A DNA stretch of 7,648 bases from an uncultured Limnohabitans sp. (lineage in GTDB: Bacteria; Pseudomonadota; Gammaproteobacteria; Burkholderiales; Burkholderiaceae_C): positions 1 to 7,648 of the forward strand of contig NZ_CALBEX010000429.1 in assembly GCF_937889215.1 (NCBI RefSeq), written 5' to 3'. Of the stretch, positions 1 through 5,931 are shown piece by piece (position 1 is the first letter of the stretch; each line of letters starts with the position of its first letter). The position numbers and the translations under genes are program-made. Under the pieces are notes generated by a model. It was given only the letters and a program-made list of their open reading frames with translations. It made no database searches and was not told the DNA's origin.

Positions 1-94
1 ACTAGTTCGTGACGAGGAACCGCCGAAACTGGGTTTCAAGGGCCCGATCTCCCTTGCTTCCGCAGCCGGCACATTTTTTTGGAAAATTGATTCA

Positions 95-307
95 ATGACC
101 ACCATCCGCGTTAAAGAAAACGAGCCGTTCGACGTTGCCCTGCGTCGCTTCAAGCGCACCATCGAAAAGCTCGGTCTGCTGACCGATCTGCGTGCCCGCG
201 AGTTCTACGAAAAGCCCACCACTGAGCGCAAGCGCAAGAAATCGGCTGCCGTCAAGCGCCATTACAAGCGTGTGCGCAGCATGCAGTTGCCCAAGAAGAT
301 GTATTGA
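95..307 (+). CDS. rpsU: 30S ribosomal protein bS21
   Basis: This is a 70-residue, strongly basic protein, the normal length for bS21. It starts [20 protein letters not shown], which is the family signature. A helical region follows, with the Arg/Lys-rich stretch [17 protein letters not shown] at about 43-59, which contacts 16S rRNA in the family. bS21 joins the 30S subunit late, near the anti-Shine-Dalgarno end of 16S rRNA, and helps initiation. The ATG at 95 is chosen because family homology begins there. The upstream ribosome site is weak: only GGA at 81-83, 11 bases from the start, after a T7 run at 74-80. The reading frame is open upstream to the window edge, but that part resembles nothing I know and I treat it as non-coding. 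No convincing promoter is visible in 1-94. A hairpin follows the gene, then yqeY on the same strand. Confidence 0.97.
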   Translation: MTTIRVKENEPFDVALRRFKRTIEKLGLLTDLRAREFYEKPTTERKRKKSAAVKRHYKRVRSMQLPKKMY

Positions 308-343
308 TCTTCCACTTTGCTTGACCTGAAAAGGTCTGCAAAC

Positions 344-376
344 AAGCCCGCTAGAGGACGCTCAGGCGGGCTTTGT
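344..376 (+). terminator. Terminator-like hairpin after rpsU
   Basis: AAGCCCGC (344-351) pairs perfectly with GCGGGCTT (366-373). Inside, GAG (354-356) pairs with CTC (361-363) around the tetraloop GACG, so the hairpin is nearly continuous, broken by a T-G wobble and an A-A mismatch. The T-tract is short and interrupted (TTTGTCGTTT at 372-381), so termination may be partial. A leaky terminator would give high rpsU expression with lower read-through into yqeY, which has no clear promoter of its own. That regulatory role is inferred. Confidence 0.65.
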
Positions 377-422
377 CGTTTATGCCCCTCCACTGCAATC
401 GCCACTTCAACAGGAGCCTCTC

Positions 423-869
423 ATGAGCCTGAAAGAACAAATCACCGAAGACATGAAAACCGCCATGCGCGCCAAAGACGCCGAGCGCCTGGGCACCATC
501 CGCTTGCTGCTGTCGGCCATGAAGCAAAAAGAAGTGGACGAGCGCATCGAGCTGGACGATGTGGCCGTGGTGGCCATCGTGGACAAACTCATCAAGCAGC
601 GCAAAGACTCCATCACCGCGTTTGAGCAAGCTGCCCGCCAAGACTTGGCCGACAAGGAAAAGGCCGAAATGGCTGTTTTGGTGGCTTACCTCCCCGCGCG
701 CATGTCGGCCGAGGAGGTGACGGCTGCCGTGCAGGCGATTGTGCTGGACCTGGGTGCCAAAGGCCCCGGTGACATGGGCAAGGTCATGGGCGCAGTCAAA
801 GCCCAACTGGCAGGCAAGGCCGATATGGGCCAGGTGTCCGCTGCCGTGAAGGCTGCGCTGGCGGGTTGA
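423..869 (+). CDS. yqeY: GatB/YqeY domain-containing protein
   Basis: The product has 148 residues, the usual size for stand-alone YqeY proteins. The family pattern is clear: an N-terminal helix MKTAMRAKD at 11-19 followed by RLGTIRLLLSAMKQKEVDE at 22-40, then YLPARMSAEEV at about 89-99, and the C-terminal GKVMGAVKAQLAGKADMGQV at about 118-137. This fold is shared with the tail domain of GatB, the tRNA-dependent amidotransferase subunit that binds tRNA. The role of free YqeY is not firmly established, though tRNA or amidotransferase-related functions are often suggested. The start is supported by AGGAG at 412-416, six bases before the ATG. rpsU-yqeY is a widespread pairing, but the dnaG and rpoD genes that often follow are absent here. 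A transporter gene runs towards it instead, with only 13 bases between the stop codons. Confidence 0.93.
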   Translation: MSLKEQITEDMKTAMRAKDAERLGTIRLLLSAMKQKEVDERIELDDVAVVAIVDKLIKQRKDSITAFEQAARQDLADKEKAEMAVLVAYLPARMSAEEVTAAVQAIVLDLGAKGPGDMGKVMGAVKAQLAGKADMGQVSAAVKAALAG

Positions 870-886
870 TGTCCCCAACCCGCTAG
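858..886. terminator. Hairpin across both stop codons, yqeY/EamA junction
   Basis: CTGGCGGGTTG (858-868) pairs with CAACCCGCTAG (876-886) around a 7-base loop at 869-875. The stem is 11 bp with a single G-T wobble. It takes in most of the yqeY stop (867-869) and the whole stop of the minus-strand transporter gene (883-885). There is no T-tract on either strand, so it is not a textbook intrinsic terminator. It could act as a two-way 3' end stabiliser or a weak terminator separating the converging transcripts. The structure is seen in the sequence and its function is inferred. Confidence 0.5.
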
Positions 887-1773
887 GCCTGCAAAATCAG
901 CGCCGCCCCAGCCACAGCCAGAACCGCCCCTCCCCACGCCCCCCAAGCTGGGCGGCGGCGGTACACCCCCCACAGCAAAGGCAACAGCAAAATGGGGGTG
1001 AGCGATGAAAAAATGCCCACCAAATTGGCCTGCCCGGTGTGCAGCGCCTGCAAAATCAAGGTCATGCCCAGCGCCATCGCCACAGCAGCACTGGCCCAAG
1101 TGTTGAACAGGGTTTTGAGATTCAGTGGGTTTTGCACCCGCGCCACCTTGGCCCCAGCCCACAGCAAGACCAAATGTGCCAAAAAGCTGGCCGACGTGCG
1201 CACGGCAGACGCCGCCACCGCGTCCACACCAGAGGCCATCAAAGGCTTGATCATCAAGGTAGCGACCGACTGACAAACGGCGGCCACAAGGCCCAGCACA
1301 ACACCCGTCCACAATGCCCCTTGGGTATTTTCCCAAGCGTGGGTTTCGCTCTCACGGCGGCCCCAGACAATCGCCACCATCACGCCCGAGACCAACAAAC
1401 TGCCGCCCACCAAAGTCCAGCCCCACAGGGTCTCACCCAGAAACAACCAAGCCAACAAGGTAGAAAACAAAGCGTGTGTGGCAAACAGCACGCCGCTGCG
1501 GCGTGGCCCGAGTCGGTTCATGCATGCAAACAAGGCCGTGTCGCCAATGAAGATACCGATCAAGCCGGACAAGGCCAGCAAGCCTACACTCGCGCCATCC
1601 AGGCTGCGCCATTGACCGGTGAACAGCGCCAGCGCCCACAGCAAGGTCAGGGCAAAAAACAAGCGCCAGCGGGTAAAAGCAAAAGCACCCATGCGACTGG
1701 ACGCCGCGGCAGAAAACAAACTGCCCACAGCCCAAGACAAGGCGGCCAACGCCGCCAATAATTCGGCTTGCAC
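883..1773 (-). CDS. DMT/EamA-family transporter
   Basis: The product is a 296-residue, very hydrophobic inner-membrane protein with about ten predicted helices, near residues 4-22, 33-53, 63-85, 92-116, 117-138, 153-175, 187-210, 226-248, 251-272 and 276-296. This is the tandem EamA layout of drug/metabolite exporters. The first half ends in the usual LFLGET motif (about 110-115). In the second half the matching position reads WGVYRRRPAW and lacks the common glutamate. The substrate cannot be told from sequence. The start is a GTG (1773-1771); the next methionine, at residue 28, would delete helix 1. The GTG lies 5 bases after the pmbA stop with no well-placed Shine-Dalgarno, since AAGGTGG ends 16 bases upstream. 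Translation is therefore probably coupled to pmbA in a two-gene operon. Confidence 0.88.
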   Translation of the reverse strand: MQAELLAALAALSWAVGSLFSAAASSRMGAFAFTRWRLFFALTLLWALALFTGQWRSLDGASVGLLALSGLIGIFIGDTALFACMNRLGPRRSGVLFATHALFSTLLAWLFLGETLWGWTLVGGSLLVSGVMVAIVWGRRESETHAWENTQGALWTGVVLGLVAAVCQSVATLMIKPLMASGVDAVAASAVRTSASFLAHLVLLWAGAKVARVQNPLNLKTLFNTWASAAVAMALGMTLILQALHTGQANLVGIFSSLTPILLLPLLWGVYRRRPAWGAWGGAVLAVAGAALILQA

Positions 1774-1778
1774 AGCGC

Positions 1779-3176
1779 TCAGCTGCCCGCCACCTTCATG
1801 CGATTAACCAAGATGGAGCCGGTAGATTTGGCCCCCATGTTGTAGGTGTCTGAGCCCACGGCCTCAATGCCCATGAGCATGTCTTTCAGGTTGCCAGCAA
1901 TGGTGATCTCGTGCACGGGAAAAGCGATTTGGCCGTTTTCGACCCAAAAGCCGCTGGCGCCGCGTGAATAGTCGCCTGTCACGTAGTTCACGCCTTGCCC
2001 CATCAACTCGGTCACAAACAGACCGGTGCCCAGCTTTTGGATCATGGCATCCAGATCGTCACCCGTTTGGGTCAGGCGGGACGTCAATGCCAAGTTGTGT
2101 GAACCACCGGCATTGCCGGTGGTCTTCATGCCCAGTTTGCGGGCCGAGTAGCTACTCAAAAAGTAGCCCTCAACGCGCCCACCTTTGACCACTTTGCGGC
2201 GCACCGAGCGCACACCTTCGTCGTCAAAGGGCGAGCTGCCTTTGCCGCGCAGCACAAACGGGTCTTCTTCGATGTCGATATGTTTGGGGAAGACTTTTTT
2301 GCCCAGCGAGTCGAGCAAGAAGCTGCTCTTGCGGTACAGCGCCCCGCCACTCACAGCCTGCACAAAACCACCCAACAAGCCAGCGGCCACAGGGGACTCG
2401 AAGAGCACGGGGCATTCGGTGGTGGCAATTTTGCGGGCACCCAAACGGGACAAGGCACGTTCGGCGGCATAGCGGCCCACCGCCTCGACCGAGGCCAATT
2501 CATCGGCCGAGCGCATCGAGGTGTACCAGGCGTCGCGCTGCATTTCGGCATTGCGCCCCGGCAACTTGGCAATCGGTGCCACCGAGACACTGTGGCGCGA
2601 GCTGGCATACCCACCCCGGAAGCCGTGCGTGTGGGCGCTGAAGAAGTGGCTTTGTTGAGCCGACACGGCTGCGCCATCGCTGTTGGTGATGCGGCGGCTG
2701 GTCTTGAGGGCAGCGGCTTCGCATTGCAAAGCGATGCGGGCCGCTTCTTCGCTGTTGATGGACCAAGGATGAAACAAGTCCAAGTCGCGGTGCTGGGTTT
2801 CGATGTCGGCTTCATCCGGCAAACCCGCTGTGGGGTCTTCGGCTGTGAAGCGCGCGATGTCAAAAGCCGCTTGCACCGTGCGCTCGATCGCGGCTTTGGA
2901 AAAATCAGAGGTGCTGGCATTGCCCCGGCGGTGCTTCACATAGACCGTCACACCCAGCGATTTGTCGCGGTTGCGTTCCACGTTTTCTAACTCGCCTTTG
3001 CGCACACTGACCGACAGGCCGCAGCCTTCAGAGGCCTCGGCACCCGCGTTGGTGGCACCCAGTTTTTTGGCGTGGTGCAAGGCGATGTCGACCAGCGCTT
3101 CAAAATGGTCACGCGAGTAACTGAATCCGTCGTGAGGGTGGGCAGACGAGGCGGTGGTAGGGGCGTTTTTTTTCAC
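1779..3176 (-). CDS. pmbA: TldD/PmbA-family protein TldE (PmbA)
   Basis: From the GTG at 3176 the product has 465 residues, close to E. coli PmbA (about 450). Family blocks include GELENVERNRDKSLGVTVY near the N-terminus, SARKLGMKTTGNAGGSHN in the third quarter, GTGLFVTELMGQGVN at about 383-397 and EITIAGNLKDM at about 423-433. TldD and TldE form a heterodimeric cytoplasmic metalloprotease. It acts on unfolded or modified peptides, known from microcin B17 maturation and CcdA turnover. The TldE subunit lacks the HExxxH zinc site, and none is seen here. The frame stays open to an ATG at 3296, but that 40-residue extension would cover the shared promoter region and overlap yjgA. GTG-AAA-AAA-AAC, with CGAGA about 9 bases upstream, is the better start. 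A run of eight A's directly follows the GTG. The transporter gene follows 5 bases downstream. Pairing with a divergent yjgA also occurs in E. coli. Confidence 0.93.
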   Translation of the reverse strand: MKKNAPTTASSAHPHDGFSYSRDHFEALVDIALHHAKKLGATNAGAEASEGCGLSVSVRKGELENVERNRDKSLGVTVYVKHRRGNASTSDFSKAAIERTVQAAFDIARFTAEDPTAGLPDEADIETQHRDLDLFHPWSINSEEAARIALQCEAAALKTSRRITNSDGAAVSAQQSHFFSAHTHGFRGGYASSRHSVSVAPIAKLPGRNAEMQRDAWYTSMRSADELASVEAVGRYAAERALSRLGARKIATTECPVLFESPVAAGLLGGFVQAVSGGALYRKSSFLLDSLGKKVFPKHIDIEEDPFVLRGKGSSPFDDEGVRSVRRKVVKGGRVEGYFLSSYSARKLGMKTTGNAGGSHNLALTSRLTQTGDDLDAMIQKLGTGLFVTELMGQGVNYVTGDYSRGASGFWVENGQIAFPVHEITIAGNLKDMLMGIEAVGSDTYNMGAKSTGSILVNRMKVAGS

Positions 3177-3279
3177 GGAAAAGATCTCGAAAAAAATGGC
3201 GGGCACACGGTCCGCAGTGGCCGCTATGATACTTGCCACCCAGCCCTCGCGCTGCATTAGAGAACGAGTTCCCCCAGTC
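3177..3279. promoter_or_regulatory. Divergent pmbA/yjgA promoter region
   Basis: The 103 bases between the two start codons must drive both genes. TATGAT at 3225-3230 is a good -10 for yjgA and would place the start site about 43 bases before its ATG. On the minus strand TATCAT (3231-3226) overlaps it and could serve pmbA, also with a leader of about 43 bases. Neither has a recognisable -35 at normal spacing, so the assignment rests on position and the -10 match only. If both are real, the two polymerases would compete for the same site. Confidence 0.35.
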
Positions 3280-3939
3280 ATGTCCCGTAAACCCAAAAAA
3301 GGCTATTTCGTCCGTGGTCAATTCATTGCCGAAGGCAGCGAACTGGACCTCGAGTACAAGCGCGAGCTCAAAGGCGGCTTCGATGGCCCCAGCCGCACCG
3401 AACTCAAGCGAGAAAGCACCGAACTGCAAGACCTCGGCACCGAGCTGCTGACTTTGCGCAAAGACCTGATGGCGGGATTGGCCCTGCCCGACAAACTGGC
3501 CGATGGCCTGGCCGAAGCCAAGCGCATCACCAACTTCGAAGGCAAGCGCCGCCAAATGCAGTTCATCGGCAAGCAAATGCGCCTGCTCAGCCCCGAAACC
3601 CTGCAAGCCGTGCGCGAAGCGCTCGACATTCAGCGCCTGGGCAGTGCCAAAGACACCCAAGCTCTGCACCTGGCTGAAGCCTGGCGCGATCGCCTGATCG
3701 CCGATGATGCGGCGGTGGGCGAATGGATCGCGCACTACCCGCAAACCGACATCCAGCAGCTGCGCGCCTTGGTGCGCCAAGCCCGCAAGGACGCCGTGCC
3801 GGTGACCAATGCCGCCGTGTCACAAGGCCTGGCCCCGCGCCAAGGCCGTGCATACCGCGAGCTGTTTAAGCTGGTGCGCAGCGTGCTCACCGGCGGTGAA
3901 AGTGACAACACCCCCGACGAGGACGCTGAAGATGAGTGA
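3280..3939 (+). CDS. yjgA: Ribosome maturation factor YjgA/DarP (DUF615)
   Basis: The product is a 219-residue charged, mostly helical protein. Family blocks are SRTELKRESTELQDLG at about 38-53, EGKRRQMQFIGKQMR at about 87-101, AEAWRDRLI at about 132-140 and DIQQLRALVRQARKD at about 157-171. YREL at about 191-194 is followed by an acidic tail (about 206-219). E. coli YjgA (renamed DarP) is 183 residues and associates with late 50S precursors to help large-subunit assembly. This version has a longer N-terminus and an extra segment before YREL. The ATG at 3280 is used because the frame upstream runs into the promoter region and does not look like protein. The ribosome site is weak (ACGAG at 3264-3268). 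The 3' end overlaps mog by 8 bases, so the two are very likely co-transcribed. Confidence 0.93.
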   Translation: MSRKPKKGYFVRGQFIAEGSELDLEYKRELKGGFDGPSRTELKRESTELQDLGTELLTLRKDLMAGLALPDKLADGLAEAKRITNFEGKRRQMQFIGKQMRLLSPETLQAVREALDIQRLGSAKDTQALHLAEAWRDRLIADDAAVGEWIAHYPQTDIQQLRALVRQARKDAVPVTNAAVSQGLAPRQGRAYRELFKLVRSVLTGGESDNTPDEDAEDE

Positions 3940-4528
3940 ATCCCAGTTTGACCCGGTCAAGATCGGCATCGTCTCCATCAGCGACCGAGCCAGCACAGGC
4001 GTTTACGAAGACAAAGGCTTGCCTGCGCTGCAAGACTGGTTGACCCGTGCGCTGCACAACCCGATCACTTTCGAGCCACGCCTGATCCCCGACGAAAAAG
4101 AGCGCATCAGCGCCACCTTGATCGAGTTGGTCGACGCCGGTTGCAGCTTGGTGCTGACCACCGGTGGCACAGGCCCTGCCCTGCGCGATGTCACGCCCGA
4201 AGCCACGCTGGCCGTGGCCGACAAGGAAATGCCCGGTTTTGGCGAGCAAATGCGCCAAATCAGCCTGAAATTTGTCCCCACCGCTATTCTTTCGCGCCAA
4301 GTGGCCGTCATCCGAGGCCAGAGCCTGATCATCAACCTGCCGGGGCAGCCCAAATCGATTGCCGAGACCCTCGAAGGCCTGAAAGATGCCGATGGCAAAG
4401 CCGTGGTGCATGGCATTTTTGCGGCCGTGCCTTATTGCGTGGACTTGATCGGTGGGCCTTACATGGAAACCAAGGGCGAAGTGTGTAAGGCGTTCAGGCC
4501 CAAAACCGCGATCCGCCCAGCCCGTTGA
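3932..4528 (+). CDS. mog: Molybdopterin adenylyltransferase
   Basis: The product has 198 residues and resembles E. coli Mog (195) throughout. It activates molybdopterin by transferring AMP from ATP to give adenylyl-molybdopterin, the substrate for molybdate insertion in Moco synthesis in the cytoplasm. Visible motifs are SISDRAS at 15-21, LIPDE at 51-55, TTGGTG at 76-81, RDVTPEAT at 85-92, MPGFGEQMRQISL at about 100-112 and LPGQPKS at 136-142. D54 and D86 align with the functionally important D49 and D82 of E. coli Mog. The start ATG lies inside yjgA and shares its last 8 bases. GAGGA at 3919-3923, eight bases before the ATG, supports it. No other molybdenum gene is in the window, so its placement behind yjgA looks like operon sharing and not a pathway cluster. 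Confidence 0.96.
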   Translation: MSESQFDPVKIGIVSISDRASTGVYEDKGLPALQDWLTRALHNPITFEPRLIPDEKERISATLIELVDAGCSLVLTTGGTGPALRDVTPEATLAVADKEMPGFGEQMRQISLKFVPTAILSRQVAVIRGQSLIINLPGQPKSIAETLEGLKDADGKAVVHGIFAAVPYCVDLIGGPYMETKGEVCKAFRPKTAIRPAR

Positions 4529-4545
4529 ACACGGGCTCCGGCCCG
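4519..4545. terminator. Overlapping hairpins at mog/ispF convergent junction
   Basis: AGCCCGT (4519-4525) pairs with ACGGGCT (4531-4537), with the mog stop codon in the 5-base loop. A competing hairpin pairs CGGGC (4532-4536) with GCCCG (4541-4545) around TCCG. Only one can form at a time. There is no T-tract on either side. The two stops (4526-4528 and 4556-4554) are 25 bases apart. A role in ending or protecting the converging transcripts is inferred. Confidence 0.4.
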
Positions 4546-4553
4546 CAGCGCCA

Positions 4554-5036
4554 TCAAGAAGGCTTGTGCAGCAAAGCCACGGCACGGGCCTCCATGCTTT
4601 GGCCCATGCCCACGGGCCCCAGCTTTTCCGCCGTCTTGGCCTTCACATTCACCTGATCCAGCGCCACGCCCAAAGCCTGGGCCACGCCCGCGTTGATAGC
4701 CGCCATATGCGGGGCCAGTTTGGGGGCCTGGGCCACGATGGTGCTGTCCACATTCACCAGTTCCCAGCCTTGCGCCCGCACCCGGCGCATGGCTTCTTGC
4801 AGCAACACCGACGAATCGGCCCCCTTGAACTGCGCATCCGTGTCCGGAAAGTGTCGACCAATATCGCCCAGGCCCGCTGCGCCCAGCACCGCATCGGTGA
4901 TGGCATGCAGCAGCACATCGGCGTCAGAATGGCCCAACAGGCCTGCGCTGTGCGCGATCTCCACCCCGCCCAAAATCAGCTTTCGTCCGGGCACCAGGGC
5001 GTGCACGTCCCAGCCTTCGCCTATGCGGATGTTCAT
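4554..5036 (-). CDS. ispF: 2-C-methyl-D-erythritol 2,4-cyclodiphosphate synthase
   Basis: The product has 160 residues, the normal length for IspF. It cyclises CDP-ME 2-phosphate to MEcPP with release of CMP in the MEP isoprenoid pathway, working as a homotrimer with active sites between subunits. The zinc ligands D10, H12 (motif WDVH) and H44 are present. So are the H36-S37-D38 loop, D58 in [13 protein letters not shown], and KAKTAEKLG at 132-140, where T135 and E137 match the cytidine-site residues T133 and E135 of E. coli. The ATG overlaps the ispD stop as ATGA, preceded by GAAAGG with 6 bases of spacing. Synthesis is therefore coupled to ispD, which makes the substrate of the intervening kinase IspE (not in this window). 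Confidence 0.98.
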   Translation of the reverse strand: MNIRIGEGWDVHALVPGRKLILGGVEIAHSAGLLGHSDADVLLHAITDAVLGAAGLGDIGRHFPDTDAQFKGADSSVLLQEAMRRVRAQGWELVNVDSTIVAQAPKLAPHMAAINAGVAQALGVALDQVNVKAKTAEKLGPVGMGQSMEARAVALLHKPS

Positions 5037-5758
5037 GTTCTGCCTTTCAAAACCGCTTCGGCAAAAGCGAAGTCGGCCGGGTAAGTGACTTTCAAATTCT
5101 GCGCTGAGCCGGGCACCAGACGCGGTGACAAGCCAAGGCGCTCCATGGCGCTCGATTCGTCGGTGATGCCCGCAAAGCCGTTGACGGCGGCCTCTGCCAA
5201 AGCGGCATGCAAAGCCCCCAGGCGGAACATTTGCGGCGTTTGTGCCAACCATTTGTCTTCGCGGGGCACGGTGCTGGCCACGCGGGCGATCCGGCCGTCC
5301 ATGGTGTGCGACTTCAGGGTGTCAGGCAGCGGCAAAGCGAGCAAGCCGCCCACCGGGTCATCCCGGCAGGCCTCGACCAAGGCCGACACCGCCTCGGGCG
5401 CGATCAGGCAACGCGCTGCGTCGTGCACCAACACCCAATCATCGGCCGCCACACCCGAGTGCAACATGGCGCTCAGGCCATTGAACACGCTCTCGGCGCG
5501 GGTTGCGCCACCACAAGCCTCACGCCTGAAATGCGCAGGCCACGCATCTTGGGGCCAAGCAAAGCTGTCGCCCGGCGACAGGATCACCCAGCCACTGGCC
5601 AGCTCTGGCACGCGCGCGAGCGCCTGCAGGGTGTGCATGACCATGGGTTGGCCCGCCAGGGTTTGGTATTGCTTGGGTTGTGCCGTGCCCGCGCGGCTGC
5701 CGGTGCCGGCGCAGGGCACCAGGGCATGGAAACGGGTCGAAAGGGTGGGATCGGTCAT
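5033..5758 (-). CDS. ispD: 2-C-methyl-D-erythritol 4-phosphate cytidylyltransferase
   Basis: The product has 241 residues. IspD joins MEP and CTP to form CDP-ME, the third step of the MEP pathway. The N-terminal nucleotide-binding signature is [10 protein letters not shown] (13-22) followed by PKQY (28-31); R22 and K29 match E. coli R20 and K27. Other features are SPGDS at 61-65, VHDAAR at 111-116, DTLK at 146-149, R166 in the PREDKW block (E. coli R157 equivalent), [11 protein letters not shown] in the C-terminal third, and K223 in NLKVT (E. coli K213 equivalent). After VHDAAR the common proline is replaced by C117, and the usual PAAG is PCAG here. No Shine-Dalgarno precedes the ATG, and a candidate promoter lies so close that the mRNA may be leaderless. 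It forms an operon with ispF. Confidence 0.98.
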   Translation of the reverse strand: MTDPTLSTRFHALVPCAGTGSRAGTAQPKQYQTLAGQPMVMHTLQALARVPELASGWVILSPGDSFAWPQDAWPAHFRREACGGATRAESVFNGLSAMLHSGVAADDWVLVHDAARCLIAPEAVSALVEACRDDPVGGLLALPLPDTLKSHTMDGRIARVASTVPREDKWLAQTPQMFRLGALHAALAEAAVNGFAGITDESSAMERLGLSPRLVPGSAQNLKVTYPADFAFAEAVLKGRT

Positions 5759-5766
5759 TTGTTGAC

Positions 5767-5795
5767 ATTGTAAATTTGTAGGTCGATGGCTTCAG
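5767..5795 (-). promoter_or_regulatory. Candidate ispD promoter (near-leaderless)
   Basis: Reading the minus strand, CTGAAG (5795-5790) and TACAAT (5772-5767) are separated by exactly 17 bases. TACAAT matches the -10 consensus at five of six positions and CTGAAG matches the -35 at three of six. Transcription would begin about one base before the ispD ATG at 5758, which fits the missing ribosome site. The -35 box falls inside the left arm of the REP-like inverted repeat. Confidence 0.45.
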
Positions 5796-5852
5796 CCCCG
5801 ACATGGGCTGATGGCGCGCGAACATTTGTCGGGGCTGAAGCCGCCGACCTAC
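5778..5852. repeat. REPIN-like inverted pair of GTAG-headed palindromes
   Basis: The 26-base arm at 5778-5803 and the arm at 5827-5852 are inverted copies that agree at 24 of 26 positions, with a 23-base spacer. The differences are AT against GC at arm positions 9-10. Each arm, read from its outer end, starts GTAG and then folds on itself. In the right arm GTCGG pairs with CCGAC and GGC with GCC around TTCA, with one bulged C. A GTAG head followed by an imperfect palindrome is the hallmark of REP sequences mobilised by RAYT (Y1/HuH) transposases, and two in inverse orientation form a REPIN. The whole element could also fold into one long cruciform or RNA hairpin. No RAYT gene is in the window. 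Confidence 0.65.
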
Positions 5853-5931
5853 TGAACACTGTGGTTGACCTGACCAGTCAAGCGGCCAGACAGCTCTGAG
5901 CCACTAAAATCAAACCAATTCGACAGATCAT
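5853..5931 (+). promoter_or_regulatory. Possible mfd promoter and leader start
   Basis: TAAAAT at 5905-5910 is a five-of-six -10 match, but no good -35 lies 16-18 bases upstream; TTGACC at 5865-5870 is too far away. A hairpin sits just before the -10: GGC-CAGA (5884-5890) pairs with TCTG-GCC (5895-5902, A5899 bulged) around CAGC. If the -10 is used, the mfd transcript would start near 5917 and have a leader of about 78 bases. No open reading frame of note lies here. Confidence 0.3.

Noticed and set aside
1..94. Possible end of an upstream gene in frame with rpsU, and an rpsU promoter
   Set aside because: The translated stretch resembles no known protein and joins rpsU without a stop, and no -35/-10 pair at normal spacing is visible. 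It is treated as upstream non-coding sequence.
317..625. 102-codon plus-strand frame across the rpsU terminator and into yqeY
   Set aside because: It begins with TTG, runs through the hairpin and overlaps yqeY in another frame; the product is low-complexity His/Arg-rich.
1039..1761. Long open frame (240 codons) on the plus strand opposite the transporter gene
   Set aside because: It is antisense to a clear ten-helix membrane protein. Its Gln/His/Arg-rich product is typical of reading the complement of GC-rich hydrophobic codons, and it has no family features.
2280..2990. Long open frame (236 codons) on the plus strand opposite pmbA
   Set aside because: It is entirely antisense to well-conserved PmbA sequence, with no recognisable domain and no ribosome site.
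3170..3225. Possible attenuator in the pmbA leader (short GCGG/CCGC stem followed by T7 on the minus strand)
   Set aside because: The stem is only 4 bp with a 9-base loop, too weak to support a terminator call.
3177..3296. 40-residue N-terminal extension of PmbA from the ATG at 3296
   Set aside because: It would overlap the yjgA start and cover the only possible promoter for both genes, and it makes the protein longer than the family norm.
3109..3780. 223-codon minus-strand frame opposite yjgA
   Set aside because: It is a mirror of the yjgA coding sequence and crosses the divergent promoter region; the composition is that of an antisense shadow.
3887..4585. 232-codon minus-strand frame opposite mog
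   Set aside because: Mog is unmistakable on the plus strand, and this frame would also overlap the ispF end. No protein family signal.
5085..5765. 226-codon plus-strand frame opposite ispD
   Set aside because: Antisense to ispD, whose catalytic motifs are complete.
5811..5855. 14-codon reading frame starting in the spacer of the REP-like element, considered as a leader peptide for mfd
   Set aside because: No ribosome site, it simply reads through the repeat arm, and it lies upstream of the likely mfd transcript start.
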